From an uncultured Prolixibacteraceae bacterium (GTDB taxonomy: Bacteria > Bacteroidota > Bacteroidia > Bacteroidales > Prolixibacteraceae): a stretch of 56,699 bases of DNA. The stretch is taken from contig CAJXZG010000024.1 in NCBI GenBank assembly GCA_913063265.1, positions 1 to 56,699 on the forward strand. The letters are read 5' to 3'. The notes under the pieces were generated by a model. The model made no database searches. It saw nothing but the letters and a program-made list of their open reading frames with translations, and was not told the origin of the DNA. The translations under genes and the position numbers were made by a program. Shown here piece after piece: positions 8,692 to 17,275 of this stretch. Numbering within the stretch: the first letter of the stretch is position 1; each line of letters starts with the position of its first letter.

Positions 8692-9765
8692 ATGGCATTA
8701 CTTATTTTTTATCTGTTTTTAGCCCTGTTTGTTTCGTTTGTATGTTCGATAATGGAATCGGTTTTACTTTCAACACCTCGTTCCTTTCTAATTGTAAAAG
8801 AGGAAGAGGGAAAAACCTGGGCCAAAACGTTTTTTAATTTTAAAACCAATATCGACAAGCCTCTTTCTGCAATACTATCGTTAAACACGGTAGCTCATAC
8901 AGTTGGTGCTGCCGGAGTTGGAGCACAGGCTATTAAAGTATTTGGCGAAGCATCGTTTGGAATTGTTTCTGCAATACTTACAATACTAATTTTGGTAATT
9001 ACTGAAATTATTCCAAAAACTGTAGGTGCGCGTTATTGGCGAAAGCTGGCTATGATTTCGGCTTATACAATTAAGGGAATGATATTTTTAACCTATCCAC
9101 TGGTTCTGGCTTCAGCTTTTATTACCCGTAAGACAACAAAAAACAAACCTCAACACACTACCAGTCGGGAAGAAATTGCAGCGTTGGCAAATATTGGTGC
9201 CGACGAAGGTGTATTTACCAGTAATGAGTACAAGGTAATTGAAAATATTTTGCTGCTAAAAAATGTAAGGGCCAATGTAATTATGACCCCCCGTGTGGTT
9301 GTTGCTGTTGCAAATGAAACGCTTACAATGGAAGAGTTTTTGGAAAACAAGGATTATCTCAGATTTTCAAGAATTCCTGTGTTCTCAGAAAATGAAGAAA
9401 ACATTACGGGGTATGTAATCAGGCAAAATGTGTTTGAAAAACTTGCAGAAGATCATCATAATCAGAAATTAGAAGAGATTAAAAGAGAAATTCTGATTGT
9501 ACCCAACACTATTGAACTTTTTGCGCTTTGGGAAAAACTTCTTGAAAAAAAAGAACACATCGCTCTAATTGTTGATGAATATGGTGGATTCGACGGAATT
9601 GTTACCATGGAGGATATAATCGAAACGCTACTTGGACTGGAAATAATTGACGAAAAAGATTCGGTTACCGATATGCAGGAATACGCCAGGTTGAGATGGA
9701 AAAAAAGACAGGCAAAATACAAAACACTGGATTTGTTAAACAACAAAAATAATTCCGTTGATTAA
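8692..9765 (+). CDS. CNNM/DUF21 membrane protein with paired CBS domains (CorC/hemolysin-like family)
   Basis: The 357-residue protein has an N-terminal DUF21/CNNM membrane domain (about 1-145; LFVSFVCSIMESVLLSTPRS and VITEIIPKTVGARYWR are characteristic), then a CBS pair (about 195-320; NVIMTPRVVVAV, RFSRIPVFSENEENITGYV and VDEYGGFDGIVTMEDIIETL). The C-terminal CorC_HlyC domain of many relatives is absent, so this is the short type. CNNM proteins are linked to Mg2+ and Co2+ extrusion or homeostasis at the cytoplasmic membrane, with the CBS pair binding adenine nucleotides; that role is family knowledge, not proven here. It is monocistronic, divergent from pta. Confidence 0.88.
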   Translation: MALLIFYLFLALFVSFVCSIMESVLLSTPRSFLIVKEEEGKTWAKTFFNFKTNIDKPLSAILSLNTVAHTVGAAGVGAQAIKVFGEASFGIVSAILTILILVITEIIPKTVGARYWRKLAMISAYTIKGMIFLTYPLVLASAFITRKTTKNKPQHTTSREEIAALANIGADEGVFTSNEYKVIENILLLKNVRANVIMTPRVVVAVANETLTMEEFLENKDYLRFSRIPVFSENEENITGYVIRQNVFEKLAEDHHNQKLEEIKREILIVPNTIELFALWEKLLEKKEHIALIVDEYGGFDGIVTMEDIIETLLGLEIIDEKDSVTDMQEYARLRWKKRQAKYKTLDLLNNKNNSVD

Positions 9766-9868
9766 TCCATAAAAAACAAAAAAAGGTAATTTTTTTCTTT
9801 CCCACGATTAATAATTTTCTCCAATAAAATCTATCAAATCCAAAACCTTCAAACTGATTAATAGCAGT

Positions 9869-9897
9869 TTTGATACACGGGAAAAATGTTATATTTG
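9869..9897 (+). promoter_or_regulatory. Consensus Bacteroidota promoter upstream of the KamA-family gene
   Basis: TTTG at 9869-9872 is followed after 17 bases by TATATTTG at 9890-9897 and then CGG. Both the -33 and -7 boxes match the phylum consensus exactly, making this the best promoter in the window. Transcription would begin near 9903, leaving a leader of about 140 bases before the ATG at 10045. The leader contains a 9-bp inverted repeat (9946-9954 with 9982-9990). Confidence 0.7.
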
Positions 9898-10044
9898 CGG
9901 CCTTACAGCTATATTAAACAAAAGTTTAAATATTTTAATCGCCTGATATTGAATCTATAAATTAAAAATTTGAATTTACACATTCAATATTGGTTAAAAC
10001 CCCTTAAAAGTAAAAGCGTATAAAGTAAAGACATAAACATTGTA

Positions 10045-11571
10045 ATGACCAGAAGTAAAATATTATATACTCCCCGTAAATACAATACAATTGAACTTTG
10101 GAAAAATGTTACGGAAGAGCAATGGAATGATGCCCATTGGCAGCAAAAAAATTCGATTCGATCTGTAGCTCATTTAAAAAAGGTAATTAAACTTAATTCA
10201 TACCAGGAAAGTGAAATAAAAAGAACTTTAAAAACTTTGGATGATGAAGGCAAGGAGGCCCTAAGAATTACTCCTTATTATGCTACATTAATGCAGGATG
10301 ATCCTTTTAATCCAAAACTTTTACCCGATGAAAAAGAATCGGAAAGACTTGATCCAATTTTTTGGCAATGTGTTCCAACACCGGCAAATTTACTTTTCCC
10401 CGACACCGGGAAAGAGGCGGCAATGGATGAAGGTTCAAGAAGTTTCGGCGCTGCCTATCAGCGTTATCCAAACAGAGTTGCACTTTTTGTGGCAGAAAAT
10501 ACCAGTTGTGCCACTTATTGCGTTCATTGCCAAAGGGCAAAATCCTTGGACAGTTCGGTTGATGTAAATCGGACTGAAATAAACAAAGGCCTGTTTTACA
10601 TTAGTAACAATACAAATATCGACGAAGTGTTGGTTACAGGAGGAGATTCGTTGATGATTAGTAAAAAAATGTTACGATATGTTTTGGAAGAATTAAGTAA
10701 AATTCCTCATTTAAGATTAATCCGAATTGCCACCCGTGTTCCGGTAGTATTGCCGATGGCAATTACAGATGACCTGCTTGAATTAATAAAAGATTCTGCA
10801 AATAAATACAATGATGGACTGGATAAACATGTGTACTTTATGACACATATCAACCACTACCACGAAATTACTGAAGATTTTGCAGCAGCAGTAAAAAGAA
10901 TCAATACTCATGGTTTTACAATCAGGAACCAAACAGTACTGCTTAACCATGTCAACGATTATTATAAAACACTGGCAGAAACTTTCAGAAGAATGATGTG
11001 GATTGGTGTTCATCCGTATTATTTACTGCAGTGTCATAAAGAAAAAGGTATTGTACATTTTATTACTCCAATTCAGGTAGGGAAAATATATATGAAGCAT
11101 CTTCAGGGATGGATTTCAGGAATTACCATGCCCAAGTATGCAGCCAATATTGAAGGAGGCGGTGGAAAAGTGTTATTAATGCCGTCAGGACACAATACAC
11201 TTAATATTGAGTCAATCATCGACAAAAAAATATCGGAAAGTTTTGCCACGGTACATACATGGGACAGTAAAAAACTCTATCATTACGAGGCTTTGGGAAG
11301 AACAACTTTAAAAGAGTTCAAAAATGGAGTAAAAATTATGGATAAGTTTATCGGCCGTAAAGGAGTTTTTGTCCCAAAACTTATAATTGTTGATGAAACA
11401 GGCAGACACATTGAAACTACAAACAGAACAAAACTTCCTGTTATAAAAAAATCAAAAAAGGCAGCGCTACTGAATTATGAAATAAATCAAAAGGATATGC
11501 CACTGACTAATCCTCAAAAAATCGAGGTGACTCTTGAAAAAATGTTTAAGGATTCTAAATACAACAAATAG
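10045..11571 (+). CDS. KamA-family radical SAM protein (lysine 2,3-aminomutase-like)
   Basis: The 508-residue cytoplasmic protein carries the radical SAM cluster motif CATYCVHC (Cys155, Cys159, Cys162), the glycine-rich VLVTGGDSL segment, and the PLP-lysine motif GGGGK (Lys376). The cluster and lysine are about 221 residues apart, close to the spacing in lysine 2,3-aminomutase. These features support an S-adenosylmethionine- and PLP-dependent 1,2-amino shift, probably on lysine or a related amino acid. N- and C-terminal extensions make it longer than the ~416-residue clostridial enzyme. No lysine-fermentation genes (kamDE, kdd, kce) are beside it, so osmolyte beta-lysine synthesis or another substrate is possible. 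It has its own strong promoter and converges on the TRAP operon. Confidence 0.85.
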   Translation: MTRSKILYTPRKYNTIELWKNVTEEQWNDAHWQQKNSIRSVAHLKKVIKLNSYQESEIKRTLKTLDDEGKEALRITPYYATLMQDDPFNPKLLPDEKESERLDPIFWQCVPTPANLLFPDTGKEAAMDEGSRSFGAAYQRYPNRVALFVAENTSCATYCVHCQRAKSLDSSVDVNRTEINKGLFYISNNTNIDEVLVTGGDSLMISKKMLRYVLEELSKIPHLRLIRIATRVPVVLPMAITDDLLELIKDSANKYNDGLDKHVYFMTHINHYHEITEDFAAAVKRINTHGFTIRNQTVLLNHVNDYYKTLAETFRRMMWIGVHPYYLLQCHKEKGIVHFITPIQVGKIYMKHLQGWISGITMPKYAANIEGGGGKVLLMPSGHNTLNIESIIDKKISESFATVHTWDSKKLYHYEALGRTTLKEFKNGVKIMDKFIGRKGVFVPKLIIVDETGRHIETTNRTKLPVIKKSKKAALLNYEINQKDMPLTNPQKIEVTLEKMFKDSKYNK

Positions 11572-11594
11572 TAAAATTCAGTTCATATTCCAAA

Positions 11595-12869
11595 TTAAGG
11601 CATTAACCAGGCCGGAAGAATCAGAGAGAGTTCAGGAAATAATGTAACCAATGCCAAAACTATAAAACTGACAGCAAGAAAAGGCATACTAGCACGGCTT
11701 ACTTTTCCTATTGGCTCTTTTCCTATGCTGGAAGCTACAAATAAACATACTCCAACCGGTGGTGTGGTGAGTCCGATTATCAGGTTTAATACAGCAATAA
11801 CTGCAAAATGACCTGGATCGACGCCTACATTAACCGCCACTTTTAAAAGAATAGGAAAAAGCACCAGCAATGCTGCTATGGTCTCCATAAATGTGCCGAT
11901 AAAAATAAGCAGAAGATTGATAAGCAACAGAACAACATATTTGTTTTGTGAGAAACTCAAAATATTTTCAGAAACCAATTGTGGAAATCTTTCAGTAATT
12001 AACATCAATCCGAACAAATTCGCAAAACCTATCAGTACCATTAAAGAAGCTGAAGTTTTCATTGAATCCATAACGACTTCAATCATATTCCTAAAATTGA
12101 GTTTTTGATAAACAAAAAACCCTATTATCAATGCATAAATTACGGCAACAATAGATGCTTCTGTCGGAGTAAAAATTCCACCTACTATTCCGAACAGAAT
12201 AATTATTGTCATTAATAAAGACCAAAAAGTGTCTATAAAACTTAGTGCCATCTGACGGACTGAACTTCTTGGATGTTTTGGATAATTTCTTTTTCGTGAA
12301 ATATACCACGCCACTGCCATTAAGCCTATTCCAAGCATCAATCCCGGAATTGCACCGGCAAGAAACAATTTCCCTACAGACAATCCACTTAATGTGGCAG
12401 CAATAATCATTGGCACACTTGGAGGTATTATTGGTCCTACGGTACTTGATGAAGCAGTAACAGCACATGAAAAATCACCATCGTAACTCTCTTTTTTCAT
12501 TGCCGGAATCATGATTGAACCAATACTTGCCGTATCTGAAATCGCGGTTCCTGTAATACCCGCAAAAAGCATTGAGGTTCCGATATTTGCCAATGCAAGG
12601 CCTCCTCTGATATGCCCAACCCAATGATTACAAAAAGTTATAATCTTTTCTGTTAATCCACCCTTATTCATCAGATTGCCTGCCAGGATAAAACCGGGAA
12701 TACTTAATAACACAAATACATCTATCCCTGAATACATTTTTGCAGGAATGATAATCAGAGGCACATCGTTAAAAATTAAATAAACCAAACAGGAAAATCC
12801 AAGGGCAAATGCAATTGGAAATCTCAATAACAAACAAATGATGAATATGAATATAAGCAGTCCTATCAT
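11595..12869 (-). CDS. TRAP transporter large permease subunit (DctM family)
   Basis: The 424-residue polytopic protein has about 12 membrane helices with DctM-family hallmarks: LLSIPGFILAGNLMNKGGLT, the GTAISDTASIGSIMIPAM stretch, ASSSTVGPIIPPSVPMIIAA and GLTTPPVGVCLFVASSI near the end. Together with DctQ and DctP it forms a sodium-dependent tripartite transporter for an organic acid or sugar acid. The start codon overlaps the dctQ stop by four bases, indicating translational coupling. It is the last gene of a three-gene operon and converges on the KamA gene with 23 bases between stops. Confidence 0.93.
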   Translation of the reverse strand: MIGLLIFIFIICLLLRFPIAFALGFSCLVYLIFNDVPLIIIPAKMYSGIDVFVLLSIPGFILAGNLMNKGGLTEKIITFCNHWVGHIRGGLALANIGTSMLFAGITGTAISDTASIGSIMIPAMKKESYDGDFSCAVTASSSTVGPIIPPSVPMIIAATLSGLSVGKLFLAGAIPGLMLGIGLMAVAWYISRKRNYPKHPRSSVRQMALSFIDTFWSLLMTIIILFGIVGGIFTPTEASIVAVIYALIIGFFVYQKLNFRNMIEVVMDSMKTSASLMVLIGFANLFGLMLITERFPQLVSENILSFSQNKYVVLLLINLLLIFIGTFMETIAALLVLFPILLKVAVNVGVDPGHFAVIAVLNLIIGLTTPPVGVCLFVASSIGKEPIGKVSRASMPFLAVSFIVLALVTLFPELSLILPAWLMP

Positions 12870-13327
12870 TTCTCTTTTTTGATTATTTGTTTGATTTCCA
12901 GAACAGCATAAATCAAAATGGTTAATGACATGATTAGAATACTTACAAATGCAAAAGACATTGGTATTCTGAGACTTGGAGAAGTTTCATTTATTCCAAG
13001 CTGAATATATTCAACTGCATAAATACCAAGAATAGCAAATAGAAAAACTGTAGAAAACTGAATAATTAAATCGAGAAAATATTGGGTTTTTCTTGAAAAT
13101 TTACGGTAAAATACATCCAGTTCAACAAAATATTTATCGCGTAATGCCAAACCTGAAGCAAAACTTATTGCATAAATAAAAAACAGCCGCGATGCCTCTT
13201 CTGTCCAGGAGGGAGCACTGGCAAGAAAAAACCTCGCAAAAATCTGAATCACAGTAGAACCGACAAATCCGGTGGTACTTATTAGCATTCCCAGATTTAA
13301 TAACTTATTTAGCCTTTTTAGTATCAA
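12866..13327 (-). CDS. TRAP transporter small permease subunit (DctQ family)
   Basis: The 153-residue protein has four membrane helices. The RFFLASAPSWTEEASRLFFI segment matches the conserved DctQ loop, in which a Trp-x-Glu-Glu pattern precedes helix two. It bridges the binding protein and DctM. The TTG at 13327, overlapping dctP by 23 bases, gives the usual short cytoplasmic N-terminus; the first ATG, at 13288, would trim 13 residues and place the start just before the first membrane helix. Overlaps on both sides support one transcript. Confidence 0.88.
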   Translation of the reverse strand: MILKRLNKLLNLGMLISTTGFVGSTVIQIFARFFLASAPSWTEEASRLFFIYAISFASGLALRDKYFVELDVFYRKFSRKTQYFLDLIIQFSTVFLFAILGIYAVEYIQLGINETSPSLRIPMSFAFVSILIMSLTILIYAVLEIKQIIKKEK

Positions 13328-14324
13328 TCTCTTTTTTCATTTGAATTACCTTATGATATACCTTTTGCATTTCGGGTGACAAGCTATTAAAAATAGCCTG
13401 GCTGCACTTCTCACTAAAAGCGTTTTTATCCACTTCAATAAACTCCATTCCCTGATGTTTTAATTCCTCCTGAATTATCTTATTGTTTTTTAAAAACAGC
13501 TCATGTTCGTATTTTATCATTTCATCGGCAGCCTGAAGAAATATCTTCTTTAGATCTTCGGGCAAGGCCTGAAACTGTTTTTCACCGATAACCGGGTAAA
13601 CCCAACTTACCACATGCTCGGTCAGGTTTATATATTTTTGAACTTCAGCAAATCCTGCACTTTTTATCAAAGCAAAAGGATTCTCCTGTGCTTCAATTGT
13701 TCCTTGCTGCAAGGATGTAAAAACTTCGGAAAATGCCATTGGTGTTGGCTTAGCTCCCAAAGCACTCCATGCTGTAACAAAAGAAGGTACATTTGGAACA
13801 CGAATTATTAATCCTTTTAAATCATCAGGATGTTTTATTGGTCGGTTTGAGGTAAGATGCCTTGCTCCTCTCTGAAAATATCCCAAAGGCCTAAGGCCGG
13901 TAACTTCCAGCATTTCCCTTTCAATTCGTTGTCCCACCTCACTTTTAATTAAGTGTTGCATATCAATCGAGTCTCGCAGAAGAAACGGCAATTCGCAAAA
14001 GGCAGCTATTTCAATCCAGTTGTTTAAAGTTGATCCGGTTGTTGTAATATCAATTACACCGGCCCGTATCAGCCGAATGGATTCAATTTCTTTTGCCAGT
14101 TGTTCAGAGTGATAAACATCGAGTCTGATTCTTCCATTTGAACGCTCATCAAGTGTTTTACTAAAATGCTCCAAAGCCAGATACCAGGTATGGGTATCAC
14201 TTACCAAAATGCCGGCCTGAAGATGAACTTCCGGTTTTTCCAGTCTTTTACACTGAATAATTGAAGTAAATAACAACAGAATCAGCAAAAACCTGAAGTT
14301 TGATTTTATTGAACACTGAAGCAT
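13305..14324 (-). CDS. TRAP transporter substrate-binding protein (DctP family), possibly lipid-anchored
   Basis: The 339-residue extracytoplasmic protein begins with a hydrophobic signal ending Ser-Ile-Ile-Gln-Cys, which may be a lipobox. The mature part shows DctP-family motifs: LALEHFSKTLDERSNGRIRL, the IRAGVIDITTTGSTLNNW segment, PDDLKGLIIRVPNVPSFVTA, and SALGAKPTPMAFSEVFTSLQ followed by QGTIEAQENP. In characterised relatives the Arg of the IRVP motif pairs with a substrate carboxylate, so an organic or sugar acid is the likely ligand. As first gene of the operon it follows a plausible promoter. TRAP systems are less common in this phylum than SusCD or MFS uptake. Confidence 0.92.
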   Translation of the reverse strand: MLQCSIKSNFRFLLILLLFTSIIQCKRLEKPEVHLQAGILVSDTHTWYLALEHFSKTLDERSNGRIRLDVYHSEQLAKEIESIRLIRAGVIDITTTGSTLNNWIEIAAFCELPFLLRDSIDMQHLIKSEVGQRIEREMLEVTGLRPLGYFQRGARHLTSNRPIKHPDDLKGLIIRVPNVPSFVTAWSALGAKPTPMAFSEVFTSLQQGTIEAQENPFALIKSAGFAEVQKYINLTEHVVSWVYPVIGEKQFQALPEDLKKIFLQAADEMIKYEHELFLKNNKIIQEELKHQGMEFIEVDKNAFSEKCSQAIFNSLSPEMQKVYHKVIQMKKEIDTKKAK

Positions 14325-14346
14325 AATCAGTAACTAGTAATTATGC

Positions 14347-14380
14347 TAAAGATAACTTTTAATACTGAAAATCTTTCAAA
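14347..14380 (-). promoter_or_regulatory. Candidate promoter of the TRAP operon
   Basis: On the minus strand TTTG (14380-14377) is followed after 22 bases by TATCTTTA (14354-14347), a one-mismatch form of TAnnTTTG. Transcription would start roughly 17 bases before the dctP ATG. Spacing is at the long end of the accepted range. Confidence 0.4.
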
Positions 14381-14415
14381 TATTATTACAGCATCAACCG
14401 TCTGTTTTTTAAAGC

Positions 14416-15084
14416 TTATTTATTCTGTCTGCTCACCATTTCGTTAATCCAGATTGGTGCGTATGGCGATGTACATCCTTTCGAAACAGGATAGTCTTTG
14501 TAAATACCAAGTTTTTCTCCTATTGCCAAAGCCCTGTTGCGCAGTTCGGGAAAATTGATACCTGCATACGCCAAAGCAAAATTCATGGTCCATTGCACCT
14601 CAGGTGCAGCTTTGGGCATTTCTATGTCAATTCTATCCAGAATCGCCGAAATATCAAGTCTTTCAGGACTCTTTACAATTCTTTCAGCGGTTAAACTCCA
14701 GGCACATCGTAAGGCCATTGTATTTTCAGATTTTAACCATTCTTTTCTTAATTCTTCTTTTGAAGGATGGTGATTTAAAATGTATGAATTTAACCAATCG
14801 GCAACCCTGACAAACTCCATTGAATCTACAAGATATTCCAATTCTTCTTTTGAAAGAAGTTCAGGCTTCATTAACAATACAGCCAAAAAACGGGCATCCA
14901 CATTTCCGGTTTTCCACAAGCCAAAAGCCAACTCCTGATTATGTTTTATTTTTTTTGCCAGTTTGCGGATTTCTCCCAGTTTGACTCCATACTGATTTTC
15001 TCCGGCTCCCTGTTTTTTATTTTGTTTGCGCACTTTTTCATCACCAAGTGCCTCCAACTGTTTTAAGGTTTCTTCTAAATTCAT
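14416..15084 (-). CDS. AlkD-like DNA alkylation repair protein (HEAT-like repeats)
   Basis: The 222-residue, largely helical protein fits the PF08713 DNA alkylation repair family: QYGVKLGEIRKLAKKIKHNQ near the N-terminus, the helical repeats LWKTGNVDARFLAVLLMKP and SMEFVRVADWLNSYILNHHP, and a C-terminal KGCTSPYAPIWINEM tail. Characterised AlkC/AlkD glycosylases excise alkylated bases such as 3- and 7-methyl purines by scanning DNA with HEAT-like repeats, but many family members are untested. It starts at an ATG, with no operon partner: 91 bases separate it from dctP downstream. Confidence 0.83.
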   Translation of the reverse strand: MNLEETLKQLEALGDEKVRKQNKKQGAGENQYGVKLGEIRKLAKKIKHNQELAFGLWKTGNVDARFLAVLLMKPELLSKEELEYLVDSMEFVRVADWLNSYILNHHPSKEELRKEWLKSENTMALRCAWSLTAERIVKSPERLDISAILDRIDIEMPKAAPEVQWTMNFALAYAGINFPELRNRALAIGEKLGIYKDYPVSKGCTSPYAPIWINEMVSRQNK

Positions 15085-15152
15085 TAATGATTTGTCTTAA
15101 ATATGTCTAAAATTTTAGCGAGAATCAAGATAGTCGTAATTCTTGAAACCCA

Positions 15153-15467
15153 TTAAACATACAAATTGTTTTTAGATAAATCTAAAGGCATGAATTTTAA
15201 GATTCTGTAATTTCTCAAAAGTAAAAATGGTGCAAACATTTGCCTGCACCATTTTTTGATAAAAACCCTTCTTTTTAATATCAGGGCTAATTCGAGTTCG
15301 GGTTCGAGGTGAATAGTTCGAACAGTTGCTTCAGCCATCACCTCGTAATTCGATAATAAATTCTCTTTAATATCATCGATATCCCCTACTTCATTCATCT
15401 TTCTCACATTCTCTTTCCGATGATAGATAGATTTGCTACTCACCAATAATGCAATCTTTCGTACCAA
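15153..15467 (-). CDS. Unrecognised small ORF, possibly a gene remnant
   Basis: The minus-strand frame encodes up to 104 residues but opens with TTG; the first ATG is at 15398 and would give 81 residues. The part NEVGDIDDIKENLLSNYEVM followed by AEATVRTIHLEPELE is acidic, helical-looking and protein-like, whereas the last third reads like untranslated sequence and overlaps a strong hairpin. I recognise no family. A truncated gene or a chance ORF are both possible. Confidence 0.2.
   Translation of the reverse strand: MVRKIALLVSSKSIYHRKENVRKMNEVGDIDDIKENLLSNYEVMAEATVRTIHLEPELELALILKRRVFIKKWCRQMFAPFLLLRNYRILKFMPLDLSKNNLYV
15223..15256. terminator. Bidirectional hairpin terminator candidate
   Basis: AAAAATGGTGCA (15223-15234) pairs perfectly with TGCACCATTTTT (15245-15256) around a 10-base loop. 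The stem has a GC core flanked by A and T runs, so it could act as an intrinsic terminator in either direction. It lies 140-170 bases upstream of the AlkD-like gene and would insulate it from transcription coming from the right. Confidence 0.55.
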
Positions 15468-15641
15468 ACTTACGTAATACAGTTTGAATAGTTACAACTG
15501 CTTCTTTAACTCTCAGATTTAAGGTGATTTCTTAATTGGAAAATTTATTTCAAAGCCTGTAAAAAGCAGTAAATATTAATTTCTGTCAGCCAGCTTAAAA
15601 AATAAAAATCATTCGACTATTTAGTTTAATAGAAACCCGAT

Positions 15642-17135
15642 TTATCCTTTTATCAACTGAAACACTTCTTTTCTGATTTTTGATTTAACCTTCAAGATGT
15701 ATATTCCTGCGGGCGAATGAAAACTAATTTTAAGCTTTGATTGTTTTATAATCGATTCTGAAAGAATTACTTTGCCTTGCATATCACAAATGGTATATTC
15801 CCGAACCATTTCTTCATCACCAAAATCTACCCAAAATGTTCCATCCGATGGATTTGGATACAACAATGATTTATTGTTTGGAGATTCAAAATGATAAGTT
15901 CCTACCGTTCCGTATTTTCCTTCAAAAGCACCAACGGAAGGAGGATTTGAATACTTATTTTTTTCAAAATCAAATTCCGGATTTAAGTTACTGTTCCCCA
16001 AACCAATGGCCGGACTATTAGGTAATAGTTTAAAATCTTCATTTGCCAGGTCTTTGAATAAGGGATTAGCAATTAGCTGATTTGGATCTGTAAGCGGAAG
16101 ATTTGGTCTCCAAGCAGTTGATGCTTCGTTAAACCAAAGATTATTGGTAAAGGTAAAAGTTTCCGGTGAGGTATTTCCCCCGATATTTACTTCAGTAAGA
16201 TCATTTTTTAGATAAACAATGTTATTGCTAAATTCATTATCGGAACATTTTACAAAGCCCTCATCTGTGGTTTCCTGCAAAATACGAATCACCCATTTAC
16301 CGGGATTTACAAAAGTGTTATTTATCACTTTTACCCGAACGCACCCAACGTAGGCCACAGGTGCCAAACATCCGATAAAGATATTTGAAAATACTTTTAA
16401 ATCTGCTGCTTCAAAAGCGTTTAATATGGGTTCTGTTAAAGGAGGTCGAAAATAGGTTTTACCAGTACTGCCACCAAGGTTTATTCCCCGGTTTGAAATA
16501 TTCCTTATAATGTTTCTTTGAAATGTAATGTATTGAGTTCCTCCTTTACATTGAATTCCGCTGCTTCCTGCATTATCAAATTCACAATCCTGAATGACAC
16601 CATTATGGCAGCCAACCAAATCGATTCCTGAACCTTCGGTTCCGGCTGAAAATCTGCAGTTTTCAACAAGGAAATAATCTACTCCCGACATTTTAAGAAA
16701 ATCGTGGTTTCCGGCTTCTGCCATGTTACGAAATACACAATTGCGAACGATTATGTTAGTTGAAGGAGAATTGTAATCCCCACCATCATCAATGTTAACT
16801 CCATTTGCTGTTTGTTCTTCAAAAACAAAACCATTGATTTCAAGAAAATTACAATTGCTTAAATGGATGGACTGAGCACCGCCATTGAATATAGATTTGT
16901 GCTCGTTTTCGGCCATAAACACAATTGGCAATTCATCACTTCCATTAAGATTTCTGATAAATTGTTCACTCTCAAAAAAAGTCTGGCTTAAAACAACAAC
17001 AGTATCACCAGGTTTGAGTATCGAAACAACAGCTTCCAAAGTTTCAAAATTGCCTCCTGTTCCTACAGTAATTTTTTTTGCCTGTAGCGGTATTGCAAAA
17101 ACCAGGAATATAAAAAGACTTACCAACTTTATCAT
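15642..17135 (-). CDS. Secreted right-handed parallel beta-helix protein with T9SS sorting domain
   Basis: About 497 residues. A signal peptide (LVSLFIFLVFAIPLQA) precedes a parallel beta-helix (about 25-410) with short repeating strand units such as FLEINGFVFEEQTANGVNID, GSGIDLVGCHNGVIQDCEFD and SNRGINLGGSTGKTYF. The last 75 residues (LLYPNPSDGTFWVDFG to the VFQLIKG end) form a typical T9SS type A sorting domain, so the protein should reach the cell surface or medium. Beta-helix folds of this kind are shared by polysaccharide lyases and some glycosidases; the early NFETLEAVVSILKPGDTVVV segment resembles chondroitinase B/alginate-lyase-like proteins, but no catalytic residues can be named. 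The ATG at 17135 gives a clean signal; an upstream TTG adds three residues. Confidence 0.85.
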   Translation of the reverse strand: MIKLVSLFIFLVFAIPLQAKKITVGTGGNFETLEAVVSILKPGDTVVVLSQTFFESEQFIRNLNGSDELPIVFMAENEHKSIFNGGAQSIHLSNCNFLEINGFVFEEQTANGVNIDDGGDYNSPSTNIIVRNCVFRNMAEAGNHDFLKMSGVDYFLVENCRFSAGTEGSGIDLVGCHNGVIQDCEFDNAGSSGIQCKGGTQYITFQRNIIRNISNRGINLGGSTGKTYFRPPLTEPILNAFEAADLKVFSNIFIGCLAPVAYVGCVRVKVINNTFVNPGKWVIRILQETTDEGFVKCSDNEFSNNIVYLKNDLTEVNIGGNTSPETFTFTNNLWFNEASTAWRPNLPLTDPNQLIANPLFKDLANEDFKLLPNSPAIGLGNSNLNPEFDFEKNKYSNPPSVGAFEGKYGTVGTYHFESPNNKSLLYPNPSDGTFWVDFGDEEMVREYTICDMQGKVILSESIIKQSKLKISFHSPAGIYILKVKSKIRKEVFQLIKG

Positions 17136-17250
17136 TTGGGTCAATTTATCTATTTTTTATGACAACCTTGATTATCATTTCCAAAAAGTTATGATTTGAA
17201 TGAAATTCTTTCTTTAGTCCAATTCACAATGTTATTCTTTTAAGATTCTC

Positions 17251-17258
17251 TAATTTTG
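17251..17258 (+). promoter_or_regulatory. Candidate -7 element for the MFS gene at 17276
   Basis: TAATTTTG followed by CA matches TAnnTTTG. It lies 17 bases before the ATG, giving a very short leader. No clear TTTG box is found at the expected distance upstream. Confidence 0.35.
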
Positions 17259-17275
17259 CAATCTTATTCAGAAAC

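Larger units (their letters stand above)
15085..15641. other. 557-base region without a firmly supported gene
   Basis: Between the AlkD-like gene and the T9SS beta-helix gene. It contains a 12-bp perfect hairpin flanked by A and T runs and a weak minus-strand ORF, both listed separately. The remainder, including 15468-15641, is AT-rich and shows nothing I can identify. It could be a decayed gene. Confidence 0.5.

Noticed and set aside
10045..11571. KamA-family protein as the sulfatase-maturing enzyme for the sulfatase at 40937
   Set aside because: anSME proteins have a CxxxCxxC motif near the N-terminus plus SPASM cysteines; this protein instead has the aminomutase PLP lysine motif GGGGK.
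12091..12468. A 125-codon minus-strand frame within dctM
   Set aside because: It is a different frame of the same strand inside a conserved TRAP permease gene; composition is unlike a real protein.
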